Assembly: GCA_033026295.1 (NCBI GenBank)
Contig: CM065183.1
Span: 19,237,157-19,301,156 of the forward strand
DNA length: 64,000 bases
Direction of reading: 5' to 3'
Source: Channa striata
Lineage: Eukaryota > Chordata > Actinopteri > Anabantiformes > Channidae
Below the pieces are notes generated by a model. The model searched no databases. It was not told the origin of the DNA and saw only the letters and a list, made by a program, of their open reading frames with translations. Below are positions 36,628-50,151 of this stretch, piece after piece. Each line of letters begins with the position of its first letter. Position 1 is the first letter of the stretch. Both the position numbers and the translations under genes were made by a program.

Positions 36628-39600
36628 ATGGCTCTGAAAAGGATTCACAAGGTAGGATGGCTAACGTTGGCAACGCTAGCTGGCTAACTAGGTCCGCGTT
36701 AGCTCCCTGCGTTAGCCTCCCCGGAACGTCGCTAGCCCTTCTGCTTTGACACAAGCTGGAGCACGCAGCCGTGAAGCGCTGACGGACCGTGTCGGTTTTC
36801 GTGTCCCCAGTCACGGTCGGTGTCGAAGGCTGGGTGAGCGTTCGCCTTCTTTCGCCACCGGACCCGGCACCGGCCAGCTAAACTAGCCCACGGTAAGCTA
36901 GCAGCCTCAGTCACAGCTCCGGTGTGTTTGTCGAAGTGGATTCTCGGCGAAAGAGGCCGCACAAATTGCCCAACACTTCGTATCTTCCCGCGGACACGTA
37001 CAACTTCTTTATTGTAATCTGGCTGTATTACAGACACTTGATCGAAGTTCCACATTGATGTCATCTTGGCGAAGCCTCTGAACGTTTTATAACCGTGGTG
37101 GTTAACACAGCCCCATGACTCATGTCATGCCTGGGATCTGTTTGTAGTCAGCGCTTCGCTGCGTTCGTGATGCATTTCCTTGGTATGTGAACGTATTTGT
37201 TCTGAGCGTTTGCACATCACAGGGCGTGTGATCGAGCACTTTCATGGAGGAACTTGGCAACACTCGTGTAGAGTAACAAGTGTTCCCCCCGTGGCTTTAT
37301 TTCTTCACCCAGCAATTTACCAGAATCATCTTTCAAGGAAATCCGTAAACCTATGTCATGGGGTGTGTGTGTGTGGGGACCAGGGTGGGGTTATAGCCTC
37401 CACCTTACTCTGAAATAACTGATGTCCCAAAAATAAGAGGCTGTAGTGTTTGCATGTGTATAAGGTGGCATCTATAGATGCTTGAGTCTTCTGTGTGGAA
37501 TGATAACCAGCTGGCCCCTCCTGTGGCCCTGTGCGAGTGCACAGTTGAATTGAGTTGAGTGGCAGGAGATAAGACTGGCAGGATCCGTGTTGTGAGCCAA
37601 ACGAAGCACAAGAGTCTCAAAGCATTTCTCTTGATGAAATGTTATCATCAAGATGTTACTCAGCGCATTGAATTTTGTTTTTAGTTCAGATCTCCTCATT
37701 GTCTCTGCGGATTACTGGAGTCTAATTGGTTATTGTTCTAAACCTCTTTTCATTACAGGAGCTCAATGACCTGGCACGTGACCCTCCAGCACAGTGCTCA
37801 GCTGGCCCAGTGGGCGATGACAGTAAGTGTCCTGGTATTCGCCACAGGTTTTTAGTTCTGCAAGAATTTGAGACAGTTGAAAGGAAATGTATAGGGATTT
37901 ACTGTTTCTAATGCCAAAATGCTGACATGTGTCACTTTTATTAATATGGTAATTTAATGGTTTTCTTCAGTATGTTTTTGTAAGCGAGAATCAATATTGA
38001 GCATACAGAAATGTTTAACTTTGTCTGATCAAAAGTTCAAAACGTAAAGTTAAGTATGGCAAAGAAAAACCTCAGTTAACATTTGAAATGCAGAACTGTA
38101 AATTTCTGTTTGCTGAAGCAACTACTTAAACTGTTGACGTAAATTAATATTTGACAACTTTTATATAAAATAATCAGTTGCATCAGTATCAGTTTTCTGC
38201 CTATGGAGTAATTGTTGTTGATGTGAACTTTTTCTGTATGAGATTAAGGCAGGTGCAAGTTTCTAAATGGGGAATATTAAGGGAGGAAGTAGCAACTACT
38301 AATGTTACAAAATAGATAAATTAAAAACTAGACTTCTGAAAAGTTGACTTTAAAACCAATTTTATTGCATGTTTTAATTAAACCCTGGGGCTTTAGGTTT
38401 AGGCTGAAAGTCCAACAATTAATGTTTCAGAAGGTTGCTAAAAATACAAAGGGAAATGTTGTTACAGGGAAGCTGTAAAAACAATTTAGTTCCTGTCAGA
38501 TTGCATACCTGTGGCCTTTACCTGTCTTCAAATCTAACCTTTGCTTTCTGTTCTGCAGTGTTTCACTGGCAAGCCACAATTATGGGACCTGTAAGTTGAT
38601 ACTTTATCACATAGTGCTTTCCTCTTTCTAATTCAAAGCAACATGTTGACATTTCTCTAGGTTTGTGTTCTGGCTGCTTGAATATACTCAGAGGTCAAAG
38701 TTAGACTTGGTTATATGCAGTTGTAGATGGGAGGCTTGCGTGATCTTTTCTAATGTATGTTAATGGATTTCTTTTCCCTTTTTCAGAGTGACAGTCCATA
38801 TCAGGGAGGCGTTTTCTTCTTGACAATTCATTTCCCAACAGACTACCCCTTCAAACCACCCAAGGTATGGCAGTGTGGTTTATCACACCTCTCTTCTTAC
38901 TGCTTTGAACACATAAGGCTAATTTAAAGGAAGGGCCTGGGCTATATGGCCAATAGAAAGTCTTGATTATGTGTGTGCCATATAGATAAAGGAAAAGCTC
39001 TCCAGAAAGGTCGTACACTTTGCGTGGGTGTTTTTGTAAACACGTGAAACAAACACTTGTTGTAAATAAAATTTGACCCAGCCACGTGACATCATGAAAA
39101 TATTTTGTCACCTTGACAGCTGCCATAGCATCATACCCTTCATTCCAGAAGTTGACAGTTTTGAGCTTCAAATGTCATTACCTCGTGTCAAGAAATTCCA
39201 GTTGCATAAATCAAGTGGTGTTTCTTAATCTTATCAGATATGTTCTCGCTGTTAATTTTTTATTTATTTTTTTCCCTGTCCAGGTTGCATTTACAACAAG
39301 AATTTACCACCCAAATATTAACAGTAACGGCAGTATCTGTCTGGATATTCTCAGATCACAGTGGTCTCCAGCACTTACTATTTCTAAAGGTAAGAATGAT
39401 CATGAATGAACGCTATGAGCTCTTGATAACCTTGACCTTTCTTGTGCTGCCATTTTGTTTTAATGTCAGTTCAAAATATATATACTGAATTCTTTTTATT
39501 AGAAGTACAGCTTTTGGTTTTTTATGGTGTCTGTAATGTTTAGTTTAAGATGAGCATTAGGCATTGATGTCATTGTAACTTGCATAGATGGGGTCAATGT

Positions 39601-42547
39601 AAAAAGATTTTTAATAAATGTTAAATTTTAGAAAACCTTATTTCAATGTATATTGTGTGTTTCTTGTAGTTCTTCTCTCCATTTGCTCACTCCTATGTGA
39701 CCCAAACCCTGATGACCCACTAGTGCCAGAGATTGCACGAATCTACAAAACAGATAGTCAGAAGTAAGTAGACAGTCCTGTTCCATAAACATGTCTCCCA
39801 CAATAAGCCACAATGACATTGGTGTTTTTTTGTTTGTTTTTTTAATAAGTGTAGCTGATTACACCAGAGTATAGTCTATAACCTACTTTCAATCTGTCAG
39901 GTACAATAAACTAGCTCAGGAGTGGACGGTGAAGTATGCCATGCTTTAGAGTAAGGCCAAGAGGCAGTGCTGCATCTTGTCTAGTGTTATGGAATTGATT
40001 GTTTGGGATGCTCTGGTCACACAGGCATAACCAGCAGCTTGGATCCCTTTTTTAAAGTGTATGACTGATCTTTGACAGACTACTAATCTCTGGCTGTCTG
40101 TATGTGGCGTAACATGTCGTTATAGTTTGGGTTCAACTTTTGACATGCACCTTGGTACCTTTTCAGATGGCGCTCTTAAAAGTATAAATTAACAGATTGT
40201 TTCTGCTGGCGTGTGCCCACAGCTAAAACTCTCCTGAGCAGTTGTGGGTTGCCACTGTTACATATGCTATACACTTATGGCTTATGTTGCTTTATATGTT
40301 ATGTATAGTACACACAACTATGTCTTAATATTACTGGGATTTTTCAACACCTAACATTAGTCCTAAAAGTATCAGTACAGTTGGAAAATCAACTTGCCCA
40401 GACCTGAGATTTACTTGATGGATGATCCATCACTGCCGTTAAAGGGTTGCCGTTTTCCCCTCACAGTAACTTACTGTTGCATAATTAAGCTGCTGTCAGC
40501 ACAGACCATTGTAAAAAATGTTCTGTGATGAATTCAACACGCCAAGTGTTGGCTGGCAAAAAGAACTGCCCTCATGAGATATGGTGTCTGAAACTGAAGC
40601 CTATCAGACAAACGATATGGATAATTGGGAGAGTCAAGTTTCTTTTTGTTTGCAAGCACATTATAAATCCTCAGGTGCCAGGTTTTCTTTCCCAACATAA
40701 AAACCGTTTTTAAACAGCATAAAGGCAGCAATTGCCTGTGATGCATTTATGTCAATGTAGGAATGCATTTTTTTATGTATTGAAATCTTGAACAGATGTT
40801 GCTCCAAATAAAATCAACCATAAAACTAAAATGTCAAATCAAATAAATTTGAGTCTAATACATTAATTACTTTACAGCTGCTTTACAATAACTTTGTAGG
40901 ATGCAATCACACCCATAATTAGTGCTGTAACTAACAAGTTCATTATGAAATTCTCAATTTACTTATTAAAATTTAGTTTTTATAGCATCAATCATATTGT
41001 GTTGCTGTACTTTTAAAGACTTTTACCAGCTCACATTTTACACACTACATTTAATATAGTTGTAGCTTCTGCTGATCAACTAATTGGTTAATCACCCACT
41101 GTCATCTGTGCTGACCATAGCTTACAGACTTTTAATAGTGAATAAACTCAAAATCTAAACCCCTGAGTTATCAGGTTAGAAGCAACTTGTCATCTTTGCA
41201 TGTAACCATGGCCACTAACTACAGCATGTAAAAGGCCTGTTTCAGTGAAAAACGTGGCCTTACTTTTCATTGGGGTGTAAAAACAATGCAGACGTATCAA
41301 AGAGGCCCTGCATTGTTTTAAACTTGAATCTTGTGTATGGGGTGTTGTGTTTTTGTGCATACACTGACACATTTTTGTTAGGTTGCTAACTTGGCTTGCC
41401 TCATTCACCAATGTCTTAAATGTTTGTTTTTTTCTTTTAAATACCTTTTTTTTCTAAGTTTCTCCAATTAATGTGTTCTTGAAGTGAAGATTGAGATCTT
41501 TGTTGTAATATGGAAAAGCGTGCTCTGAAACACATCAAGTAAATTGAGACTTAATTTTGAGCTATAAATGACTACACCGTAAAAGTCCATTTAACTTGAT
41601 GTCCTTCATTTTTAAACCATTCTAATTGCTGTTGAACTTAGACAGCAAGTCTGCTGTCCATGAGTGTTCAGGATACATGTTATGGTGGTCACTAAGAAGT
41701 GCATGACCTTCCATAGAATTAAAACAAATGATAATTCAAACAACAAAATGGGCATTTAAATGTTTTGTAATTGCAAATCTAATATTCAGTTATTTTTACA
41801 AGAACATGTTAATATGGATGTTCCAATAGCAGACTGAGTTCATTCGAGTCTTTACTGAGGAGTACCTGTGAGTACTAATCTGAGTTTCTGTGATGTGTTG
41901 TACAGTAAACATCAATCTACTGCACAGTTGAGCTGAGACACTAGGCAGATACTGCTGGTCTAAATAATAATCGGGACACACCTGAAGACTAAGACGGCAT
42001 AGTTTACACAGACACAGTTTTAACGGCTGTCAGATTCCCACTCAACAGCCTGGAAGCAGTACATGTACCTGCAAACCCTGCAAGAGCAGACATTCTCAAT
42101 TGTTCTTCTGCCAAAGTAAATGACTGAACAGCATTTTATAAACACAAACCTTTGCTGAAAAGAACAAAATGATGGGTGGGGGGTGAAATCTGGTCTGGTA
42201 TTAGACGTTTTCTAAATGTATAAGCACACAAGGGCCATATCTAACCTGATACTGCAAAAAACAGTAAACGCAATGCAACAAAGATGCAAAGATGTCATTG
42301 ATCAACCCACAGGAAAAAATTTTAAAACTTTTAAACCCGTATGTTCTACAACCTCTACTTTTTGGTGAATGAGGCTAGTTTTCCTTAGGAGCATGTGCAA
42401 AAAGCTGTGAGTTGGTTAGGAGCTCGTATGTCAAAGTTTGAACGTTTTTGTAGCTTTAAGACTTGGTAAAGTAATCTTTATTTGTATTTTTTGTCTTGCA
42501 GATACACCAAAATGGCAAAAGAATGGACACAAAAATACGCAATGTGA
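36628..42547 (+). CDS. ube2d3: Ubiquitin-conjugating enzyme E2 D3 (UbcH5c type), 7 coding exons, distal last exon
   Basis: E2 enzyme that accepts ubiquitin from E1 on a catalytic cysteine and works with many RING and U-box ligases. Exons: 36628-36651, 37759-37822, 38559-38590, 38787-38864, 39284-39389, 39670-39763, then 42502-42547 (147 aa, exactly the family length) or the alternative 39901-39949. Protein begins MALKRIHK; HPN (in YHPNINSNG) and the active cysteine C85 in SICLDILRSQW are intact, as is the LLCDPNPDDPL loop. The distal exon encodes YTKMAKEWTQKYAM and stop, the standard C terminus. The UBE2D1-4 proteins are nearly identical, and RIHKELNDL is also the UBE2D2 form; I chose ube2d3 because manba and slc39a8 follow it, as in human 4q24, and because human UBE2D3 also has an alternative C-terminal exon. 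Confidence 0.9.
39901..39949 (+). CDS. ube2d3: Alternative proximal last coding exon of ube2d3
   Basis: After a good acceptor (aatctgtcag) the exon completes the split Lys codon from exon 6 and reads YNKLAQEWTVKYAML and stop, a 148-aa isoform. It has its own polyadenylation signal AATAAA at 40807-40812. It is a diverged duplicate of the distal exon at 42502 and the two cannot both be used in one message. I recall a human UBE2D3 isoform ending in ...KYAML, so the arrangement is probably ancient. Confidence 0.85.
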
Positions 42548-43555
42548 TGACATCGTTTGGAAAGCTGGTGGGAAATGTCACTTGTTCAAACTTAAAATTC
42601 CAGGATTCTGTTTTTCTTTTTATTTTTATTTTTTGTTAATCAGAGCATTTTACCCCCCCCCCCCCCAAAATCCTTTTTCCACCTTCGCGCTCATAAGAAG
42701 ATAGTGTTTTCTCTGTAGGACATGTGCCAGTTTCTGTGCAGTTTTGACTCCTTTTTGTATGGAGTTTTAAAAAAATCACCATGGTTCTGAACACCCGGCT
42801 TGAGCATGCACCAGTAAGAGTTTTTCAACCCCAAATTGGTGACGTTAGTAATATACTCTGCACACACTCAGTAGAATCTGATACGACTGGTCTGACGCTG
42901 ACCCTACGATGATCCAGTTGATTAACTGGCCGGATCCTGTGGGGTTGAGATTTACTTCACCTGAGGTTGCTTTACTCAGAGCACTTATAGAGAAGCCATA
43001 CCTGGAAATTCTGAATTTTACAGTAATGTCAGCATAGTATTTGATGGTGGTAAAATACGAAATTGGAAAATGCCAAGTCTCTAAAAGTTTTGGAAAACTG
43101 GTGAGTGGCTCCTGGACTGGTGTAACGTCAGTATGTTCTTCTGGTCATAAATGTATGAATCTATTATCTAAGAAAAGAAGTGTATCTTATTCCACTATCA
43201 GTGTGTGTACAGAGAAGCACAGCAGTATATATCAATGTTAAGGAAACAAAATATAAAAACTTCAATGTTGTATTTTATGCATGTTAATAAAGGTAGACTA
43301 TTATATCTAATGTTTCTTCAAATTAAGTGAATTGTAAGGCTGAACAGCTGGAACAATTTGGATCCCCTCAATGGCTTTCAATTTCTTTTTTTGTTAGAAG
43401 CCAGTAGATGAGAAGTTAGTTTTATGCCCACTCAAACACTGTCTTCTTGTAGCCCTAAAACAATGATGCAAAGCTAATGGTTGATAATCAACTTGTGGCT
43501 CTGTTTCTTTTTAGTTTTCCCTTCAATAAAGTTACTTAAACCATATGACGAGTCA
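42548..43555 (+). other. ube2d3 3' UTR (distal isoform)
   Basis: Two AATAAA signals, 43286-43291 and 43525-43530, are the probable 3' ends. A run of 14 C at 42653-42666 lies inside the UTR and is a likely site of length variation or read error. Confidence 0.65.
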
Positions 43556-44513
43556 GTTGTGCTGTTTGTTCATTTGAAGTGTTTGCAAAGGTTCTGTCTG
43601 CATTGGAGGACCAGTTGTATTGTCTGAGTGACCCCGGCCTTAGATTCACTAGGAAATCCATCCAATGATTTAATGGAAATGTGATGGGTTCTAGAGCCTT
43701 TTTATTCAAAGATTAGCATTAATAATTGATGGTTGAGTGGCCAACTTGAAATGTAGACCAATGTTTAATGTCAAAATTAAAAAATGCAGACGGTGCAAGC
43801 ATTTATGGTTGACAAATGTGTAAAATATTAAAAATACACTTTAAAGCATTTGATTTTATACTGGGCAAAACACGAGTCTTTACACAAACGTTGAGGCTGC
43901 AATAATGTTTGCCCGATTTTAAAGTTTGCACACATAATGGGTCCAACACAATAATGGATCAATCTATACATTTTAAATGCTGAAAAAGTTTTGAGTTGGT
44001 TTTGATCCAGTTGATCTCTGCATCTGTTTTTCCAGCGGCTGAATGTCCTTCAACATAATCTCTAATTTTGGCCAGTAACTAATGTTATTTTTAACCTTTT
44101 TTTAACAATTATGTTAGCCATAATTTATAACTGGCTCTAAATGTTGTTCATCAGGAAGTGGAGCCATAATGTGGTTTTTCAGGAAACATCATACATACGT
44201 CGTATGTTCCCGACCTACTTAAAATGGCGTCCTCATCGTCAAATTATGTAGGAACAACACGGAGCCATTTACTTTGACTCAAAACGCATTCTCCCATTTC
44301 CATGTAGCCAAAGTTATAAATATAAAAAAAAGTAAAACACAAACTCGGGGACCTTTTCGCGCCAAGACTTGCTCCTGTGACCACCTGACCCGGGCGGGTC
44401 ACATGACAAACACGGAAGCGCCTGTTCACTCAGTCAACCCAGTAAAGTCCGACAGTGTTGCAGTTTTGAGGAGAGTTTCATTACTTTATCATGCCTACAA
44501 CAAACTACGAGTT
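43556..44513 (+). promoter_or_regulatory. Intergenic and manba promoter region
   Basis: About 0.95 kb between the last ube2d3 polyadenylation signal and the manba start codon. The proximal 170 bp is G+C-rich and contains the palindrome-like GTCACATGAC at 44398-44407, discussed under findings. No gene in this interval. Confidence 0.5.
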
Positions 44514-47500
44514 ATGACTCCATGTGGGAATATTTCTATCATTGTTTTCGGTGTTTTGTCCTGTTTGCTTTACGGACGTTCCGTAGTTGCTGAGCAGCAA
44601 CGAACGCAGAGTCTGGACGCTAAATGGAGTCTGTCCAACTCGGACGGCTCGGTGTCGCTGCCCGCGCAGGTGCCCGGATGTGTTCACTCGGCCCTGCAGC
44701 AGCAGCGCGTCATCCAGGTAAGTGTGACGCTGCTCGGCCATGTTCGCCAGCCTCACGTCATCAGGCCGACATTTACATGACGTTGGAGCGGAAATAGGGA
44801 GTTTTACTTGTCTAAATGGTGCTCCCAGAGTTAAAAAGGTCAGTTTCTAGTAGTGTCTTTGTGGCAGCTACTTTGGATAAAAACCTGTATTACATCCTGA
44901 AAACTTGTCATGCATAATTACAACAGATTAATTGAGGAATACATATTAGCCATTTTATGCACAAGCTTAAATCACTATCAAATTACTCAAACAAAGTTCT
45001 ATTTTTTTATATTTCACATCATTGTCAGTTTTGTTTTGTGTTGGTGCTCACAAAAGTCTTAACTCCTTAAATTCCTATACAAATGCCTGTAATGTTCAGA
45101 TGGATGAAATTAAGTTAGTGGTGTCTTATTCAAATATTTGTGCTGCAAACATGGAACAAGAAAATGACAGTGTGCTGGCCCACGTTGATGCATGTATTGA
45201 TGTGATTAAACAGACTCTAGCTTTGATTAATAAGCAGCTTGTTAACCATGTAAACCGTCCAGCAACACTCACACTGGCATCTACAAATAACAGATTGTCA
45301 AACAGTCTCCCTTTAAATTTTTGTTGAGACTGTTAAATGAGTTTATCCAATCATATTTTGTCGCTAATGTCATAGTTATTGGTGGTGAACTAAACTGCTT
45401 TACATTGTGATATGCTTTTAATATGTGTCATCAGTCATGTTTGTAAGTGGCCTGGGCAGAACAATAGGAACACGCTGTAATTCAGTCACTGTAAAACTTT
45501 ACTGCTTTTAATAGAAATAAAAGTACAGGAGGTGAAATCACTGGCTCTCTTACAGTCGTTTTACTGGTCCATCGTGTGGCACAGCTGTTTTATCAGATTG
45601 TATTTGACTTGGTAGAAGCTGTAGCTAATAAAGTGTGTTTATATATTTGATATGATCATGTGTGCACATGCAAAGGTATTAGCTGCAGACGTAGATAAAA
45701 ACGTATATCAAACACATTTTATGAACATAGACTAAGAGAGGAATTACATCTCTTTAAAAACATATTACCCGTTGTTTTGAATGTTGTTGTTTTTTTCTTT
45801 CAGGACCCATATTTTAGGTTCAATGATGTGTCTTATCGCTGGATTGCTTTTGACAACTGGACATACACAACAACATTTACTGTGTCTACCCACCTGAGGT
45901 CAGTATGATCGTGGACTTGTATTGTTTTTGAAAGCGTTTTATGTAACCCGTTTCTGTCTCACCTGTGTTCTCTGTTCTAACAGAGGCAAACAGAAGGTGC
46001 TTCTCTTCTTTGACGGTGTGGACACTGTTGCATCAGTTTGGCTCAATGGCGTCTTTGTCGGGAAGATGGACAACATGTTCCGTGGATATGTATGTTAACA
46101 GAAGCAGTTCACTGCTTATTTCACGTCGATGCGTCTCTTGTTTGCTTTCTTAGACGTAAAATCTGTTTTGGTGTGTAGGACTTCTCAGTGAGAGACTTGC
46201 TGAAGGACGAGGACAATGTGCTGAAAGTTCACTTGTTGTCTCCAGTTGTTTATGCATCTGAGCAGAGAAAAGCTCATTCTGCCTACAGCATTCCCCCTGA
46301 ATGTCCCCCAGATGTCCAGAAAGGAGAATGTCACGTTAATTTTATCCGGAAAGTGAGTACCTCCTCCACACTTTTCCCTCCAGAAGCCTGAATGCGAAAA
46401 CAATCAGTGTCAAAGTAAAACCAAGTCAAGTTATTTTTTTCTATAACTTCTTTTATCACCTTTTTACAGCGGCATGAACTTGCATTTAGGTCAATCGGGC
46501 AACAAAAAGATACTAATCCACGTGTGACTTGTAATAAAAAAAACAAGTCACCCCCACACAATAACAATATTTATACACTCATCTACACAGATCAGAATGA
46601 TCTGAAGTGAAAGAAGAAAGTACAAAATACAGCCTCCAAACTAGTAATGTGCAGATCCTAAATCTTCCCATGACAGAAATCTGTCATCTATTGATTCAGT
46701 TTGAAAAGGTGCAGCTATAAGGATCTAATATAGTTTAGTAGTTTTTTTTTTTTTTTACATATTATTTACATTTATGCATTTTTACCTTTTTATTCTTGGA
46801 CAAACACATTTTAAGTTGCATTTTCTTAACCAAATAATCATTTTCAAGCCTGAGTTTAGTGTCAAATTTATGGATTTACAGAGTGTTTATTTTACCTTTT
46901 ACTTATTCTTCAGCCTGTACGAAACACTAAAATTCATCTCTAAGCGCTGTCTTCATGTTCCGATGTATAAATATAAAGTAAAGAACAGAACATGTCGATC
47001 AAAGCGTCACGTCCTGCTGACAACACCTACATTTGTACCTTTATTCGCTCACTCTGCACTGGCGCAGGAGCAGTGCTCTTTTAGTTGGGATTGGGGACCT
47101 TCGTTCCCCACGATGGGACTGTGGAAGGAGGTTCGCCTGGAGGCGTTCGACACGCTGAAGCTCATCCAGGTTTCGTCTGTTTCTCTTTACAGTACGTACC
47201 ATTAACTGCTTTCTAAAATATCTATTAACTAACATTCAGCTACAATGCACATTATTATTTTTAATTATCTTGTAAATGTCTTTACTTGTGCAAAGCCTTA
47301 AATAGGTCATTTTTTTGTTTTTGCATTTTTTGTGTTTTTTATTACTTGTATTGTTTTATCTTCGTTCATCTTTACTGTGTTCAACTTTTAAATGTGTGTC
47401 CTGTGCCTTTTCCTTTTCTTTACTTGCATCCGTCTGTCTAGATGACAGCCTCTCTCAGTGGAGGGTCCACGTTGACCTTGTTGTTGATGCAGTTCAGACA

Positions 47501-50115
47501 ACAAATTGCCAAATCACACTCTCCATACCTGAGCTGGACTCCGAGCAGGTCTTCCAGGCGCAGTTTTTCCCCGAAAGGAGCAAGAACACTTTCGTCTTAC
47601 AAATAAACACGGTATTTGTCACAGTTTACAGTAGTACAGTGAACTAACGTTTAGAAGTTTTGCCATATGAATATGTTGGGGCAGTTATTGTAAAAGTGTT
47701 TTCCCTTCTACTTCCAGGGTGTCCAGGTGAAGCTGTGGTGGCCTAATGGACACGGTGACCAACCATTTTACCACATGACTGTCAAAGGTTTTCAGGATGG
47801 ACTTTCCATCCTAACAACAGAGTCTAAGGTCCGATTTCACATTCCTTCTATATTATATGTACAAATTTCTTTCTTCCACACTCTCCACTCGTAGTGCACA
47901 ATGTGGAAAAAAGAAGACTGCGATTGGACAAAACACAGGATTGTTCTTTGATTCTAAAATTCTCCTTCCATCTGTTACCTTTAACCGCCTATACTGTTCA
48001 GAACTGCAGGAGGCTGAAGCCGATCCCAGCTGTCAGGGTCCGGGTCCATCCTGGACAAGTCTGCAGTCTCTTTCAGAACCAACACAGACAGACAACCATT
48101 CACACTCACACCTAATTGGCACAAATTAACCTGCAATACAAAGGCTGCAGCTGGCAAGTAGATTCAGACCGGGGATCTTCCAGCTGTAAGGCAGCAGCAC
48201 TAATCACCCCACCACTTTTGTAGACAATACATTTATAGATAACTTATGCAGTTTAATCATAAAATTGGGTCACAGCTGTGAAGGTGAAATACATGATTTC
48301 CCAAGGCATGTTCAATGCTTAGGAACTGGAAAATAAAATGAAGCAAAATGGTTTTTGGGGTATTTTTATGTGAGTAAATGTGCCGTGTTTTTCTGTTTGC
48401 TGCAGCCACGAGCACGATTACATCTACATTAATGGCTGAAATATATCTAACACAGGTTTCTTATTCGTTACGTGTGATATGAGCAGTCGTTTGTCAGTTT
48501 CGGTGCAGCACGTGGCTGTGGATTAAGAGTTATAGGTTCACTTTGTCCTTCAGGTGTATTTTCGGACTGTGGAACTTGTCCAGGAGCCGATTGTTGGGTC
48601 TCCAGGCCTGAGCTTTTATTTCCGCATCAATAGGAAACCAGTTTTCCTCAAAGGCTCCAACTGGATTCCAGCCCACTCCTTCCAGGACCAAGTCACCCCT
48701 GCTGTGTGAGTGTAGTTTGCACTTGAGTTCTGTCTGTTGAGGGGAATATTAATTACCAGTGGTGATAAAGTTATTAGCCAAATTTCTCTTTTTTTTTCTC
48801 CTTGGTATCATCTTTGTCCGAACATTGTTAATTATCTAAAGTCAAAGTCATGCATTAAAACTGAAGCTACCTGCTCCTGGTCTCATCCTGCAGCTTGAAG
48901 AACCTGTTGCAGTCTGCAGTGGACGCCAATATGAACGCCCTCAGGGTCTGGGGAGGAGGAGTTTATGAACAGGATCTGTTCTACAGCATCTGTGACGAGC
49001 TGGGAATCATGGTAACTACTGTCACCCTCTAGTAAGCTAATATTCAAAGGAACTAATATTTAACCCCCCTTCACCACAGCATCCCATTGTAATTCACAAC
49101 CACACAGTAGAAATGGTGGACAGCTTCAAATATCTGGGAGTAACAATATACGTACACTCACTTTTGATCAGCATGTTATGGACATTCAGAAAACAAACCA
49201 CCAGAGACTGTTTATCATCCGTCAACTTAAAGGACGTCATGTTGCTCCTCATTTACTACTGTTACTCTATCAAAGCATCATTCAGCCAATTCTACTGTAT
49301 TTTTCTAGTTGTTTTATGAAAACGCTGTCTGTCAAAAACCCGGAACAAACTCACAAATGTGACCAGTATTGCCGCAGAGATAATTGGTCTTTCCACACCC
49401 AACCTCACTGAATTAAATAATAAGGCTATTACACGCATTTCCATCTCAGTAGAGCAAGACCTCACATATCCATGCAATGAATACTTGGACCCAAGACGCA
49501 GGTACAGGGCCCTGAGGTGCAGGGCGGCTCGTTTTGGAAGGAGCCCGATCCCCTCAGCCATTACCTCCCTTAACAACAGACCCCGTCGAGTTGTCGTTAT
49601 CTTGTTGTGTCAGTGGTTTTGTCAGAAGTGCACTGTTGTGGAAATGAATATGGGACGATAAAGTCAAAGTGTTGGCAGTATTTCTAACACAACACAATGT
49701 AAAATGAATCAATAATCAATTAATGAAACATTGCTTTATCTATGTAGTGTTTATTTACCCTTTTTATCATGATCCATGTTCCATTCACTTATTTTGAAGC
49801 ACAAACAGGCAAATTCAAGCATTTCCCGTTTCACTGCAGCCTGTGTTCAGAAATGTAGAAGTTAATCTACAGTAACTTCTTTTTTTACACTTTAAGTGTT
49901 ACAACACTAATGTTTAAAAGCAGAATCAAACGATAATAATTCTTTTCAAAATTTGGAATTTCTCTGATCTGCATTATACTGACTGCACTGCTGCATAGTG
50001 AAAGTTCTTTATATTTTAGATTTGCTACTTTTGACAGTGAAAACGCTCAATTTTAGTTCAAGCCAACATGTAGAGAAGAACATTAGTTTAATTTGTGTCT
50101 GTCTGTCTGATTCTC

Positions 50116-50151
<36 letters not shown>

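Noticed and set aside
44274..44513. In-frame N-terminal extension of manba from an upstream ATG
   Set aside because: The extension is basic and unconserved and would bury the signal peptide; ATG 44514 gives a proper secretory start and the expected length.
46774..47067. Open frame continuing upstream of manba exon 5
   Set aside because: The acceptor gcgcag at 47062-47067 and the phase from exon 4 place the exon start at 47068; upstream residues do not match the family.
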